Positions 33,174 to 44,496 of a stretch of DNA of 64,000 nucleotides are shown one piece after another. The DNA comes from Actinomadura sp. J1-007 (GTDB lineage Bacteria; Actinomycetota; Actinomycetes; Streptosporangiales; Streptosporangiaceae). The number at the start of each line of letters is the position of its first letter. The stretch's first letter is position 1. The DNA is taken from positions 3,348,001-3,412,000 of the forward strand of contig NZ_WING01000001.1 in the NCBI RefSeq assembly GCF_009793335.1, in the 5' to 3' direction. Made by a program: the position numbers and the translations under genes. The notes below the pieces were generated by a model, which was not told the DNA's origin, did no database searches, and saw only the letters and a list, made by a program, of their open reading frames with translations.

Positions 33174-34508
33174 TCAGCGGCGGACGGCGCCCGTCACCAT
33201 CCAGGCGTCGCCGCGGGCGCGCAGGCCGAGGGTGGTGAAACGGGTGACCATCCACAGGCCGATCGCCGTCCACAGCCCGAGCAGGCCCCAGTCCAGCCGG
33301 TACGCGACGAACGCCGCGGGCAGGAACGCGAGGGTCGCGACCAGCGACGTCACGGCCAGGTACGGGCCGTCCCCGGCGCCGATGAGGATGCCGTCCAGGA
33401 CGAACACCACCCCGGCCACCGGTTGGAGCACCGCCACGATCACCAGGGACGCCAGCAGCAGGTCCCGCACGTGGTCGTCCGTCGTGAACAGGCCGGGCAG
33501 CCATGGGCGCGCGACCAGGATCGCCACCACGAACACCGCGCCGCAGCCCGCGCCCCAGCCCACCATCCGCCGCGTCACCGCGCGCGTCCCGGCGGTGTCG
33601 GCGGCGCCGAGGTACCGGCCGGTGATCGCCTGCCCGGCGATCGCGAGGGCGTCCAGCGCGAAGACCAGCAGTGTCCAGATCTGGAATCCGACCTGGTAGG
33701 CCGCGATCTCCGCGTCGCCCATGCGCGCCGCCAGCGCCGTCCCGACGATCAGGACGACGCGCATCGCCGCCGTCCGCAGCAGGAGGCTGACGCCCGCCGT
33801 CGCCGACGTGCGCAGGCCCGCGAGGTCGGGCCGTACGGGCGACCCGTACCGGCGCGCGGCCCGCAGCACCACCGCGATGTAGACGGCCGCGCTCGCGGTC
33901 TGCGCGATCACCGTTCCCCATGCCGATCCGGCGATGCCCCAGTCGAGTCCGAGCACGAACAGCACGTTCAGCAGGAGGTTCAGCGTGAACCCGCCGATCG
34001 AGACGGCCAGCGGCGTCCGGGTGTCCTGGAGGCCGCGCAGCACGCCCGTTCCGGCGAGGACGACCAGCATCCCCGGGATGCCGAACAGGCTGATCCGCAG
34101 GTACGTCTCGCCGTACGGCGCCACCGACGGCGACGCGCCGAACGCCTCCACCAGCCACGACACCGACGGCCAGCCCGCCGCGACCAGGACGGCGCCGATC
34201 ACCAGCGCCAGCCACATCCCGTCGATGCCCTGCCGCACCGCCGCCGGCAGGTCGCCCGCCCCGACCCGCCGCGCGACGCCCGCCGTCGTCCCGTACGCCA
34301 GGAACACGCACAGGTTGACCAGCGTCGTCAGCGCCTGGCCGGCCACGCCGAGCCCGCCGAGCTGCGCCGTTCCGAGATGCCCGACGATCGCGGAGTCCGA
34401 CAGCAGGAACAGCGGCTCGGCGACGAGCGCGCCGAAGGCGGGCACGGCGAGCCGCAGGATCTCGCGGTCGTGCGCGTTCGCGCGCCGCCGCAGGGGTGAG
34501 CCGACCAT
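33174..34508 (-). CDS. MATE family efflux transporter (DinF-like)
   Basis: A 444-residue polytopic protein with twelve helices and the MATE two-half pattern (LAVPAFGALVAEPLFLLSDS at the start of half one, SLLLRTAAMRVVLIVGTALA in half two). Segments such as LGGLGVAGQALTTL and GVLRGLQDTRTPL are characteristic of the DinF branch. It exports cationic drugs or metabolites by Na+ or H+ antiport. A MATE gene between rplI and dnaB also occurs in Streptomyces, so this copy is syntenic and not recently acquired. It is divergent from dnaB. Confidence 0.92.
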   Translation of the reverse strand: MVGSPLRRRANAHDREILRLAVPAFGALVAEPLFLLSDSAIVGHLGTAQLGGLGVAGQALTTLVNLCVFLAYGTTAGVARRVGAGDLPAAVRQGIDGMWLALVIGAVLVAAGWPSVSWLVEAFGASPSVAPYGETYLRISLFGIPGMLVVLAGTGVLRGLQDTRTPLAVSIGGFTLNLLLNVLFVLGLDWGIAGSAWGTVIAQTASAAVYIAVVLRAARRYGSPVRPDLAGLRTSATAGVSLLLRTAAMRVVLIVGTALAARMGDAEIAAYQVGFQIWTLLVFALDALAIAGQAITGRYLGAADTAGTRAVTRRMVGWGAGCGAVFVVAILVARPWLPGLFTTDDHVRDLLLASLVIVAVLQPVAGVVFVLDGILIGAGDGPYLAVTSLVATLAFLPAAFVAYRLDWGLLGLWTAIGLWMVTRFTTLGLRARGDAWMVTGAVRR

Positions 34509-34671
34509 AGGGGGCGCAGGGTATCAAGCTGTAATCGACATAGAAAAATAGACGATTACGGAGATCATCCGCGGGCCGGATCGGCGACTTTCTTTCCCAC
34601 ACAGGCGGTGGACGACGTCAGTGCAGGTCAGCAAGGGTGACGCGGCGATCTTTCCCGGACTTTCCCCAGAG

Positions 34672-34736
34672 TTGTCCACAGGTCGTGCACAACCTTCCCG
34701 GCGTGTCTGCACAGGGACTCCACACCCTCGTCCACA
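34672..34736. promoter_or_regulatory. DnaA-box-like sites upstream of dnaB
   Basis: TTGTCCACA at 34672-34680 is an exact high-GC DnaA box, and TCGTCCACA at 34728-34736 differs at one base. Weaker resemblances (CGTGCACAA and CTGCACAGG) lie between them. They fall in the 352-bp gap (34509-34860) before dnaB, where I see no gene. Confidence 0.6.
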
Positions 34737-34860
34737 GATCGCTTTGCGTGTCGGCGCCGCGGACTCGGAGAATGTCAGACGCTTCCGGTAGACGTGTGAT
34801 GAACGGTCGGCAACGAGGCGGACGGGGACGCCGGCGACCGAGGATGAAGGGGGTGCGACG

Positions 34861-38033
<3,173 letters not shown>

Positions 38034-38227
38034 TCGCGCGGCCTTTGTGGAGTCGGCTCTTCGGGCGGGTGACTTGGGCTCGATTTCGTCTGTGAAATGC
38101 GGTTAAGGCAGCGGGATAGGGCTGTGGCACGTCTCCGGGGCCTGGGGGGCTCGTTGAGGTCCGGGCGGGGGTGTGGGTGTTTCGTGCTGGGGAGTGGCGG
38201 CGAGGGCCGCGCGGGTGAGGGGCCAGG

Positions 38228-39022
38228 TCAGGCGGGGGTCGGGTCGGCGTGGTGGGGGAGGCGCCGGGTGAGGACGAGGGGGCCGTCTTCGGTGATCGCC
38301 ACCGTGTCCTCGGAGTGGGCGGTGCGGGAGCCGTCGGCCGAACGGATCGTCCAGCCGTCGGGGTCGAAGACGATCCGGTCAGTGGTGCGGGCGAGCCAGG
38401 GTTCGAGCGCGAGGGTCATGCCCGCCTGGAGCTTGAGGCCGCGGCCGGCACGGCCCTTGTTGGGGACGTGGGGGTCCTCGTGCATGGTCCGTCCGATCCC
38501 GTGGCCGCCGAACTCGGTGTTGATCGGGTAGCCGTAGCCGGTGGCGACCGCCTGGATGGCCGCCGAGACGTCGCCCAGGCGGTTGCCCGGACGCGCGGCC
38601 TCGGTGCCGGCCGCGAGCGCCTCCTCGGTCGCGCGCAGGAGCCGCAGGTCCTCGGGGGCGGGCGTGCCCACGATGACGGTGCGGGCGGAGTCGGCGACCC
38701 AGCCGTCGATGCCGACGGCGATGTCCATGCTGAGGATGTCGCCGTCGCGCAGCGTGTAGTCGTGGGGCATTCCGTGGAGGACCGCGTCGTTGACCGACAG
38801 GCAGATGACGTTGCGGAACGGGCCGTTGCCGAAGGACGGGGCGTAGTCCCAGTAGCAGGACGTGGCCCCGCGTTGGCGGATCCGGTCGCGGACGTGGTGT
38901 TCGAGGTCGAGGAGGTTGACGCCCACGTCGGCGATCTCGCCGAGCTCGGACAGGATGTCGGCGACGAACCGCCCGGTGGTGTGCATCCGCTCGATCTCCG
39001 CGGGCGACTTCAGTTCGATCAT
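38228..39022 (-). CDS. map: Type I methionine aminopeptidase
   Basis: A 264-residue enzyme that removes the initiator methionine. All metal ligands are present: D100 (SMDIAVG), D111 (VADSART), H174 (GGHGIGRTMHE), E207 (LALEPW) and E238 (AHSEDT), plus the substrate histidines H83 and H181. It starts MIELKSPAEIERMHTTGRFV, like other stand-alone MetAPs. It is not next to secY/adk, where the housekeeping map usually lies, so it is probably an additional copy. A small XRE regulator is divergent, and twin palindromes lie between the two genes. Confidence 0.95.
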   Translation of the reverse strand: MIELKSPAEIERMHTTGRFVADILSELGEIADVGVNLLDLEHHVRDRIRQRGATSCYWDYAPSFGNGPFRNVICLSVNDAVLHGMPHDYTLRDGDILSMDIAVGIDGWVADSARTVIVGTPAPEDLRLLRATEEALAAGTEAARPGNRLGDVSAAIQAVATGYGYPINTEFGGHGIGRTMHEDPHVPNKGRAGRGLKLQAGMTLALEPWLARTTDRIVFDPDGWTIRSADGSRTAHSEDTVAITEDGPLVLTRRLPHHADPTPA

Positions 39023-39045
39023 GGGTACCTCACGAGTCGTACGCT

Positions 39046-39088
39046 GGTATTTTAATACCGAGCCTAGCGCTTGCGGTATTAAAATACC
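39046..39088. promoter_or_regulatory. Twin palindromic operators between map and the XRE gene
   Basis: GGTATTTTAATACC (39046-39059) and GGTATTAAAATACC (39075-39088) are each built of GGTATT/AATACC arms and are exact reverse complements of each other, 29 bp start to start (about three helical turns). They are the most AT-rich sequence in the neighbourhood and lie 24 and 18 bp from the two start codons. Confidence 0.82.
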
Positions 39089-39105
39089 AACCGTACTCTG
39101 GTGCC

Positions 39106-39372
39106 ATGGTTCGCAATCCGCTCACGCCCGAACAGGTCGAGGCCGGCAGGCGTCTCGGAAGGCTGCTGCGCGAAGCGCGGGCGGACCGAGACCTCGGCGA
39201 CGTGGCGCGTGCGGCCGGCATGTCGCCGGAGACGTTGCGCAAGATCGAGACCGGTCGGCTGCCGTCCCCCGCGTTCGGCACGGTCGCCCGCCTCAGCGAG
39301 GTGCTCGACCTGCCGATCCAGGACCTGGCCGCCGCGTGGCGCAACGGCGCGCGGCTCGAAGCGGCGTCGTGA
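39106..39372 (+). CDS. XRE family transcriptional regulator (small)
   Basis: An 88-residue protein that is little more than a Cro/C1-type helix-turn-helix: LGDVARAAGMSPETLRKIETGRLPSPAFGTVARLSEVL (about residues 31-68). ATG 39106 is 18 bp from the nearest palindrome. This small-XRE plus type I methionine aminopeptidase arrangement recurs in actinomycetes. The regulator probably represses itself and map through the twin GGTATT sites. Confidence 0.88.
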   Translation: MVRNPLTPEQVEAGRRLGRLLREARADRDLGDVARAAGMSPETLRKIETGRLPSPAFGTVARLSEVLDLPIQDLAAAWRNGARLEAAS

Positions 39373-39568
39373 CGGCCGATCCCGTCCGGCGTGGCCTGCC
39401 GCGCCGTTGACGGCCCTGCGGCCGTACGGTGCCGCGCCTGCCCTGCTGGTCTTGCCGACCGCGCCCGCCGTGGCGTTGGAGGTCCATCGGCTGGGCCGGT
39501 CCGCGTGCGGCTGAGCCTGGTCACGCCGCGGTTCGCCGACCGCGGCGCTGAACGCGTTGGCGGCTCGT

Positions 39569-40951
39569 TCAGGCGACCTTCGGTGCCGCCCGCATGCCGA
39601 AGTAGAGGTAGGGCGCGCCGTCCGGGAACGTCCCGAACACCAGCGGCAGCCACGGCGCGCTGACGGGGCCGATGCCCGGCATCGCGAGCACGGTGCCGGA
39701 CACCGGCACGAGGCCGGTTTCGATCGGCGGCGAGTATCCGGCGTTCCCGCCGGTCAGTTCCAGCCGCAGCCGCGGCGCGCCGTCCCGTTCGCCGATCGTG
39801 AGGCGGACGCCTTCGCGTTCGTAGGTGCCCGCGAACGGGGCGACGTCGAACGGCCGGGACCGTTCGGCGGGGGCGAAGGCGTCGGGCATCCGCACCCCCG
39901 CGAGTTCGCCGAGCAGTTCCTGGAACAGGTCGACGAATAGGCCGGTCGCGCGGCCTCCGTTGGTCAGCAGCGCGGCCGCGACGCCGCTGCCGGGCACGAC
40001 CCGCAGGTAGGAGAACTGCCCGAGCGCGGCGCCGTCGTGCCCGTAGCCGTCGACGCCGTCCCAGTCGTACAACGCCCACCCGTGGCCCCAGCCGTCCGCC
40101 ATGAACGTCCACCGGTCCAGGCAGTCGACGGCGCGCCGCCGCATCGCCGCCGCCGACTCGGCGGACAGCACGCGCGTGCCGTCGGGCGCCGTACCGCCGT
40201 CCAGATGCATCCGCGCGAAGCGGACGACGTCGGCGGCGGTGACCAGGACGCGCCCGGACGGCCCGGCCGAGCGCGGCAGCATGTCCCACACCGGCGCCGG
40301 TTCGGGTTCGGTGCCCGGCTCGCCGAGATGGCTCATCGCCACCCGGAACCGCAGCGCCTCCTCCGGCAGGGTCATCGAGTGCTCCAGGCCGAGCGGCGCC
40401 AGCAGCCGGTCGCGCAGCGCCTCGTCCCAGGTCCGGCCGGTGATCACCTCCACGATCCGGCCGAGGATCGCGTACCCGGTGCTGGAGTAGGAGACGACGG
40501 TCCCGGGCGGGCAGTCCTGGCCCACGTCCGCGCACGCCTCCACGTAACGGGCGAGGCAGTCGTCACCGCGTCCGGTGTCGTGCGTGAAGTCCCCGGCGAT
40601 CCCGCTGGTATGGCTGAGCAACTGCCCGATCGTCACGTTCTCGGCGACTTCGCCGTCGGCGAGCGCGAAGCCGGGCAGGACGTCGGCGACCCTGCTGCCC
40701 AGCCGCAGCTCGCCGGAGTCGACGAGCTGCATCACCAGCGTCGCCGTATAGACCTTGGCGATCGAACCGGACTGGAACACCGAGTCCGTGGTCGCCTCCA
40801 CGCCGGTCCCGCGGTGCAGCAGGCCGCTGGCCAGCTCGTGGATCTCACCGTCCACCAGCACCGCCAGCGTGGCGCCCGGAACGTGATGGACGGCGCGCAA
40901 CCCGTCCAGCCTGGCCTGCCAGCGGTCGGCCTCGAAACGTGATGACGGCAT
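39569..40951 (-). CDS. Serine hydrolase, beta-lactamase/PBP4* family
   Basis: A 460-residue class C beta-lactamase-like protein. ATG 40951 (MPSSRFEADRWQARLDGLRA) has AAGGA about 10 nt upstream. It has SIAK (S63-K66 in FQSGSIAKVYTATL) and YSS in place of YxN (VVSYSSTGYAILG), followed by GHDGAALGQFSYLR as the HxG-like third motif. A C-terminal beta domain of about 110 residues (APFAGTYEREGVRLTIG) follows. There is no signal peptide, so it is probably a cytoplasmic esterase or peptidase and not a resistance enzyme. It is divergent from a TetR gene with an operator between. Confidence 0.87.
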   Translation of the reverse strand: MPSSRFEADRWQARLDGLRAVHHVPGATLAVLVDGEIHELASGLLHRGTGVEATTDSVFQSGSIAKVYTATLVMQLVDSGELRLGSRVADVLPGFALADGEVAENVTIGQLLSHTSGIAGDFTHDTGRGDDCLARYVEACADVGQDCPPGTVVSYSSTGYAILGRIVEVITGRTWDEALRDRLLAPLGLEHSMTLPEEALRFRVAMSHLGEPGTEPEPAPVWDMLPRSAGPSGRVLVTAADVVRFARMHLDGGTAPDGTRVLSAESAAAMRRRAVDCLDRWTFMADGWGHGWALYDWDGVDGYGHDGAALGQFSYLRVVPGSGVAAALLTNGGRATGLFVDLFQELLGELAGVRMPDAFAPAERSRPFDVAPFAGTYEREGVRLTIGERDGAPRLRLELTGGNAGYSPPIETGLVPVSGTVLAMPGIGPVSAPWLPLVFGTFPDGAPYLYFGMRAAPKVA

Positions 40952-40977
40952 GGAGAACGGTCCTTTCAGCTGATGCA

Positions 40978-41011
40978 CCGTACGTTGTGCGGCGCTCCGC
41001 ACACTGTACGG
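40978..41011. promoter_or_regulatory. TetR-type inverted repeat
   Basis: CCGTACGTTGTGCGG (40978-40992) and CCGCACACTGTACGG (40997-41011) form an imperfect 15-bp inverted repeat with a 4-nt centre. A related CCGTACACTGTTCGG lies at about 41034-41048. Both sit between the serine hydrolase gene and the TetR gene. Confidence 0.7.
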
Positions 41012-41073
41012 AGGTCGTGCGTCGTTCGTAAAGCCGTACACTGTTCGGAACGGATCGTCGTGAAGGAGACCGG

Positions 41074-41901
41074 ATGCCGGCCGACAAGCAGCCGTACCCG
41101 TCGGTGTGGGCCCGCCCGCACCGGCCCCGGCGGGAGCAGCCGCCGCTGAGCCGCGAGCAGATCGTGTCGGCGGCGCTCGAACTGCTGGACGCCGAAGGCA
41201 TCGACGCCCTCAGCATGCGCAAGCTCGGCGCCCGCCTGAACGCCGGGGCCACCTCGATGTACACGCACGTGGCCAACAAGGACGAGCTGATCGAGTTGGT
41301 CGTCGACGAGGTCTACGGCGAGGTCGAGCCACCGTCTGCCGACGATCCGGGGGGTGCCAGCGATTCAGCGGGCACCGGCAATCCGGCGGGCACCGGCAAT
41401 CCGGCGGGCGCTGGCGATCCGGCGGGCTGGCGTACGGCCATCGCGCGCTGCGCCCACAGCATGCGGGCCGCGTTCCTGCGCCACCCCTGGATCGTGTCCG
41501 TACAGGGCGAGGCCGGCGTGGCCTATCTAGGGCCGAACGTGCTGCGGCAGAACGAGGCCATCCTCGCCACGTTCGAGCAGGGGGGCTTCACCCTGGAAGC
41601 GGCCGATCGAGCCCTGAACACGGTCGTCGCCTACGTCGTCGGGGTGGCGACGAGTGAGGCCGCCTGGTTGACCACCCTGGCCCGCAGCGGCAAGAGCGAG
41701 CAGGAATGGACCGAAAGCCTCTGGCCCGCCGCCGAACAAGCCGTCCAGGAGTACCCGCGGCTGCGGAAGCTGTACGCCGCCCAGCGGAAACAGAACGTGA
41801 GGGCCTCCCGCGATGAGGATTTCGACAGCGGACTCCAATGCGTCCTCGACGGCCTCGCTGCCCGCTTCCTTCCTGGGGACTCCTCGCCCCCGTCCAAGTA
41901 G
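41074..41901 (+). CDS. TetR family regulator (TetR_C type)
   Basis: A 275-residue repressor. A basic head (WARPHRPRREQPPLSREQ) precedes the helix-turn-helix LSMRKLGARLNAGATSMYTHVANKDELIE (about residues 46-74). The ligand domain is interrupted near its start by a Gly/Asn/Pro/Ala repeat (GTGNPAGTGNPAGAGDPAG, about 105-125) from a tandem 18-bp duplication, unusual for the family but in a loop. It is divergent from the serine hydrolase and probably controls it through the CCGTACnnTGTGCGG repeat. Confidence 0.88.
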   Translation: MPADKQPYPSVWARPHRPRREQPPLSREQIVSAALELLDAEGIDALSMRKLGARLNAGATSMYTHVANKDELIELVVDEVYGEVEPPSADDPGGASDSAGTGNPAGTGNPAGAGDPAGWRTAIARCAHSMRAAFLRHPWIVSVQGEAGVAYLGPNVLRQNEAILATFEQGGFTLEAADRALNTVVAYVVGVATSEAAWLTTLARSGKSEQEWTESLWPAAEQAVQEYPRLRKLYAAQRKQNVRASRDEDFDSGLQCVLDGLAARFLPGDSSPPSK

Positions 41902-42338
41902 CAGCCGCAGCAGCCGTATCAGCCGCAGCGGTCGCAGCAGCCCTTGACTGCCTGGGCTCGTTCGCCTGCCTTGCGTTGGCGCTTGCTTGTGCGCCTGCCT
42001 TGGACGACTGCGCTCCGCTGCTGCGCCGCGCCCTACGCCTTGGCACGTTCAGCGCTTGGACGCGTCCTGCGCCTGGGCTCTGCGCCGAGGCGTGCGCTGG
42101 GCAATGCGCGCGGGCCTTGCGACCGCCTCTGCGCCGTACGTCCGTGCCCTGGCGCTGTGCTTGCGGCGCGTCCTGCTCGGCCGCGTTGGGCTTGCAGTGC
42201 GAGGAATCGAGGGAGCAGGCCGGGACGGGGCATAGGGGCGCAAGTGCTTCAGGCCGTTCACCTGACCCCTGACATGATTCGGGGGCGCGCCGTAGCCTGA
42301 GGTTCTCGGGACCCGTCCGTCAGGAAGGTGTGAGGCCG
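41902..42338. other. 437-bp gap without a convincing gene
   Basis: Open frames exist on both strands but translate to Ala/Cys/Arg- or Pro-rich noise without ribosome sites. The stretch is rich in GCAGCCGCAGCAGCCG and CTTGCGCC-type repeats. The only clear signal is the AGGAAGG ribosome site of the next gene at 42322-42328. Confidence 0.5.
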
Positions 42339-43544
42339 ATGTACGACGGGGTGGCCATCGGGTCGCGGCTTCGGGCGTTGCGCGTCTGGCGTGGGATGAG
42401 TCTGGCCGAGTTGTCTGGGCAGGCGGGGATGAGTACGTCCCTGCTGTCGATGATCGAGCGGGGGCAGCGGGCGCTGGATCGGCGGTCCTATATCGCGGCG
42501 CTGGCGGTGGCGCTGCGGGTGTCGGAGACCGAGATCGTCGGGGGACCGCACCTGTCGAAGGACCCGATCCAGTCCGCGGCGCACGGCACCGTTCCGGCGC
42601 TCCGGCTGGCGCTCACGTCCAACACCCTGGACGACGCGTGCACCGACTACGCCCGGCCGCTCGCCGAACTCGCTGCCGAACTCGCAGGTCCGATCCACCA
42701 AGCGGAGAAGCGTGCGGACTACCTCGTCCGCGGGAATCTGCTCGGTCCCGTGCTCAACGAGTTGCACGTTCACAGCGCGACCGGCGACGAGGCGGCGCAG
42801 CGTCAGGCGTGCGCGCTGCTGGTGCAAGCGTGCAATGGCGCCGGGATGACGTTGCGGCACCTGAACTATCAAGACCTCGCGTTCGTCGCCGCCGAGCGGG
42901 CGCGGGAGGCCGCGTGGCGGGCGGACGATCCGGTCCTCGCCGGTCGCGCTGCGAACCTGCGCGTTCACACCCTGCCGAAGCGTGGCGCGGAGACCATGGT
43001 CCGCATTGCCGACCAGGCCGCCGCCCGGTTGCAGCCGCACCTGGACGAGCCCGCCGCACAGGAGACCTACGGGATGCTGCATCTGTCCGCCGCGATGTGC
43101 TCGGCGGTCATGCGCGACACAAGCGCGGCAGACGAGCATCTCGCCGAGGCCGCCGAGACTGCGGGCCGGACGGGGGAACGGCCGGGCGCATGGGGCGACT
43201 TCGGCCCTACCAACGTCGGCATCTGGGGCGTCGCCATCGCGACCGAAGCGGGCGACTATGAGGGAGCCGTCCGCGCTGCGAGCAGCGTCAACCCAGAGCG
43301 CCTGGCCAACAAGGAGCGGAAGGCGATGCTGTTCGCCGACGTGGGAAGAGCGCTCGCCCATGTCACAGGCCGGGAACGAGACGCGGTCGCGGCCCTGGCG
43401 AAGGCCGAGCGGATCGCCCCGCAGCGAATCAGGAACAGCACTCCGGCGCGGCACGCGGTCGAAGTCTTGTTGGAGCAGGCGCGTGCGGCGGCAGTCGGCC
43501 GTGAGCTGCGGGGGATGGCGGCGCGGATGGGTGTGCCGCACTGA
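42339..43544 (+). CDS. XRE family regulator with a helical TPR-like sensor domain
   Basis: A 401-residue protein. ATG 42339 has AGGAAGG 10 nt upstream. The N-terminal Cro/C1 helix-turn-helix reads MSLAELSGQAGMSTSLLSMIERGQRALDRRSYIAALAVAL (about residues 20-60). The remaining 320 residues are all-helical with repeated AAE/A-R-A pairs typical of TPR-like peptide- or ligand-sensing regulators of actinomycetes. It is first in a plus-strand cluster with three small genes (43618-44349) and probably regulates them. No ligand can be named. Confidence 0.86.
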   Translation: MYDGVAIGSRLRALRVWRGMSLAELSGQAGMSTSLLSMIERGQRALDRRSYIAALAVALRVSETEIVGGPHLSKDPIQSAAHGTVPALRLALTSNTLDDACTDYARPLAELAAELAGPIHQAEKRADYLVRGNLLGPVLNELHVHSATGDEAAQRQACALLVQACNGAGMTLRHLNYQDLAFVAAERAREAAWRADDPVLAGRAANLRVHTLPKRGAETMVRIADQAAARLQPHLDEPAAQETYGMLHLSAAMCSAVMRDTSAADEHLAEAAETAGRTGERPGAWGDFGPTNVGIWGVAIATEAGDYEGAVRAASSVNPERLANKERKAMLFADVGRALAHVTGRERDAVAALAKAERIAPQRIRNSTPARHAVEVLLEQARAAAVGRELRGMAARMGVPH

Positions 43545-43617
43545 ACGGCTGAGCGGATCGGGCGGGATTCCACACCTGTGAAATCGGAGTGCGATCGCGC
43601 CGGTACGTTCCGTGGTC

Positions 43618-43869
43618 ATGGACGCCATACGACACCTGGGGAACCTCCGCTCCGAGCTGATCGGCCGGAAGTGGAGAGCGGAGATCCGCACCCGCCCGAA
43701 CGGTGACGTTCTGCATGTGCAGAACCCGGCCTTCGCTCGGATGGACGGCGAGATCGTCTGCAAGGACGACGCCTTCCATTGGGTCTGGGGTCCGGTCATC
43801 GGGCCGGTCACGGCGGTGACGGGCGTCGCGGACCGCATTGTGTACGTGCTGCGTGAGGTCGGGTCATGA
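43618..43869 (+). CDS. Small protein, XRE-linked operon
   Basis: An 83-residue protein MDAIRHLGNLRSELIGRKWR and on, with a compact beta-rich middle (VLHVQNPAFARMDGEIVCKD, FHWVWGPVIGPVTAVTGVAD). I do not know the family by name; similar short ORFs occur downstream of XRE regulators in actinomycetes. Its TGA overlaps the ATG of the next small gene (ATGA), so the pair is probably translationally coupled. Confidence 0.7.
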   Translation: MDAIRHLGNLRSELIGRKWRAEIRTRPNGDVLHVQNPAFARMDGEIVCKDDAFHWVWGPVIGPVTAVTGVADRIVYVLREVGS

Positions 43870-44142
43870 CCTCCCGCGAGGTGCTCGGCATCGACGTCGA
43901 GGGCGGAACGGATGGCGCGCGTTCCGCATGAACGGCGGGATTCACCGCTTCATCTGGCACATCCCGACGCCGTACGGTCGCCCGCCCGGCCTATCCCGGG
44001 CAACCCGAGGCGGGGGCCGTACGGTCCATGCTTCCTCGGCTCCTGGGGGATCTCCGTCCAGGAGCCGAGGAAGGAGGACGCGCGGTCGGTGCCCGCACCC
44101 GCCCTCGTCGGGCGCCGGCCGCGCGGCACGAAGGTGAGGTGA
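43866..44142 (+). CDS. Small protein, XRE-linked operon (two single-base frameshifts)
   Basis: As written, no frame is long, but three consecutive pieces join if two bases are added: MTSREVLGIDVEGGT, then WRAFRMNGGIHRFIWHIPTP, then GPYGPCFLGSWGISVQEPRK to the TGA at 44140. The first break is near 43901-43912 and the second is in the G5 run 44012-44016. The restored protein has about 92 residues. The start overlaps the previous stop (ATGA), supporting a real gene. Function unknown. Confidence 0.5.
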
Positions 44143-44145
44143 GCC

Positions 44146-44349
44146 GTGGACGCTGACCGGGCCCGGGATCTCGGCGAGGCGCTCGCCGCCTATGAACGGT
44201 TCATGGATGCGATCGTCCCCGCGTCGCAGTACTACCGGGGGCGGCGCGAGGACGCCGAGGAGGTCCGCGTGTACGGCGACATCATCCAGCGGGCCGCGGC
44301 CCGGCAGCGGCAACGCGAGCGCGAGGCCGGGGGCGGCACCGCCTCCTGA
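44146..44349 (+). CDS. Small helical protein, XRE-linked operon
   Basis: A 67-residue protein starting at GTG 44146 (MDADRARDLGEALAAYERFM) with AGGTGAGG about 8 nt upstream. It is charged and helical and ends in an Arg/Gln/Glu-rich tail (RQRQREREAGGG). It lies 3 bp after the previous small gene, so it is the last member of the XRE-led cluster. No known family. Confidence 0.62.
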   Translation: MDADRARDLGEALAAYERFMDAIVPASQYYRGRREDAEEVRVYGDIIQRAAARQRQREREAGGGTAS

Positions 44350-44496
44350 TCCCTGCGGGCCCGCCTGGCGTCAGGACGATCACCCTGTAAAGGCGCGTAC
44401 CCAGTCGCGGCAGCGAGTTCGCCCCGCGCCGGGGTGTCCGGATGTGACAGAAGGTCGTCATGGCGGTCATGGGGGTTGGTTAGCGACAATGAGGAC

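Noticed and set aside
34509..34860. Chromosomal replication origin at the DnaA boxes
   Set aside because: Only one exact and one near box are present and dnaA, dnaN, rnpA and gyrB are absent; a regulatory role at dnaB is simpler.
39569..40951. Secreted beta-lactamase
   Set aside because: SIAK and YSS are present but there is no signal peptide, and the C-terminal domain is that of PBP4*-like hydrolases.
41838..42272. 144-codon plus-strand ORF after the TetR gene
   Set aside because: It starts inside the TetR gene, is Ala/Cys/Arg-rich, and lacks a ribosome site.
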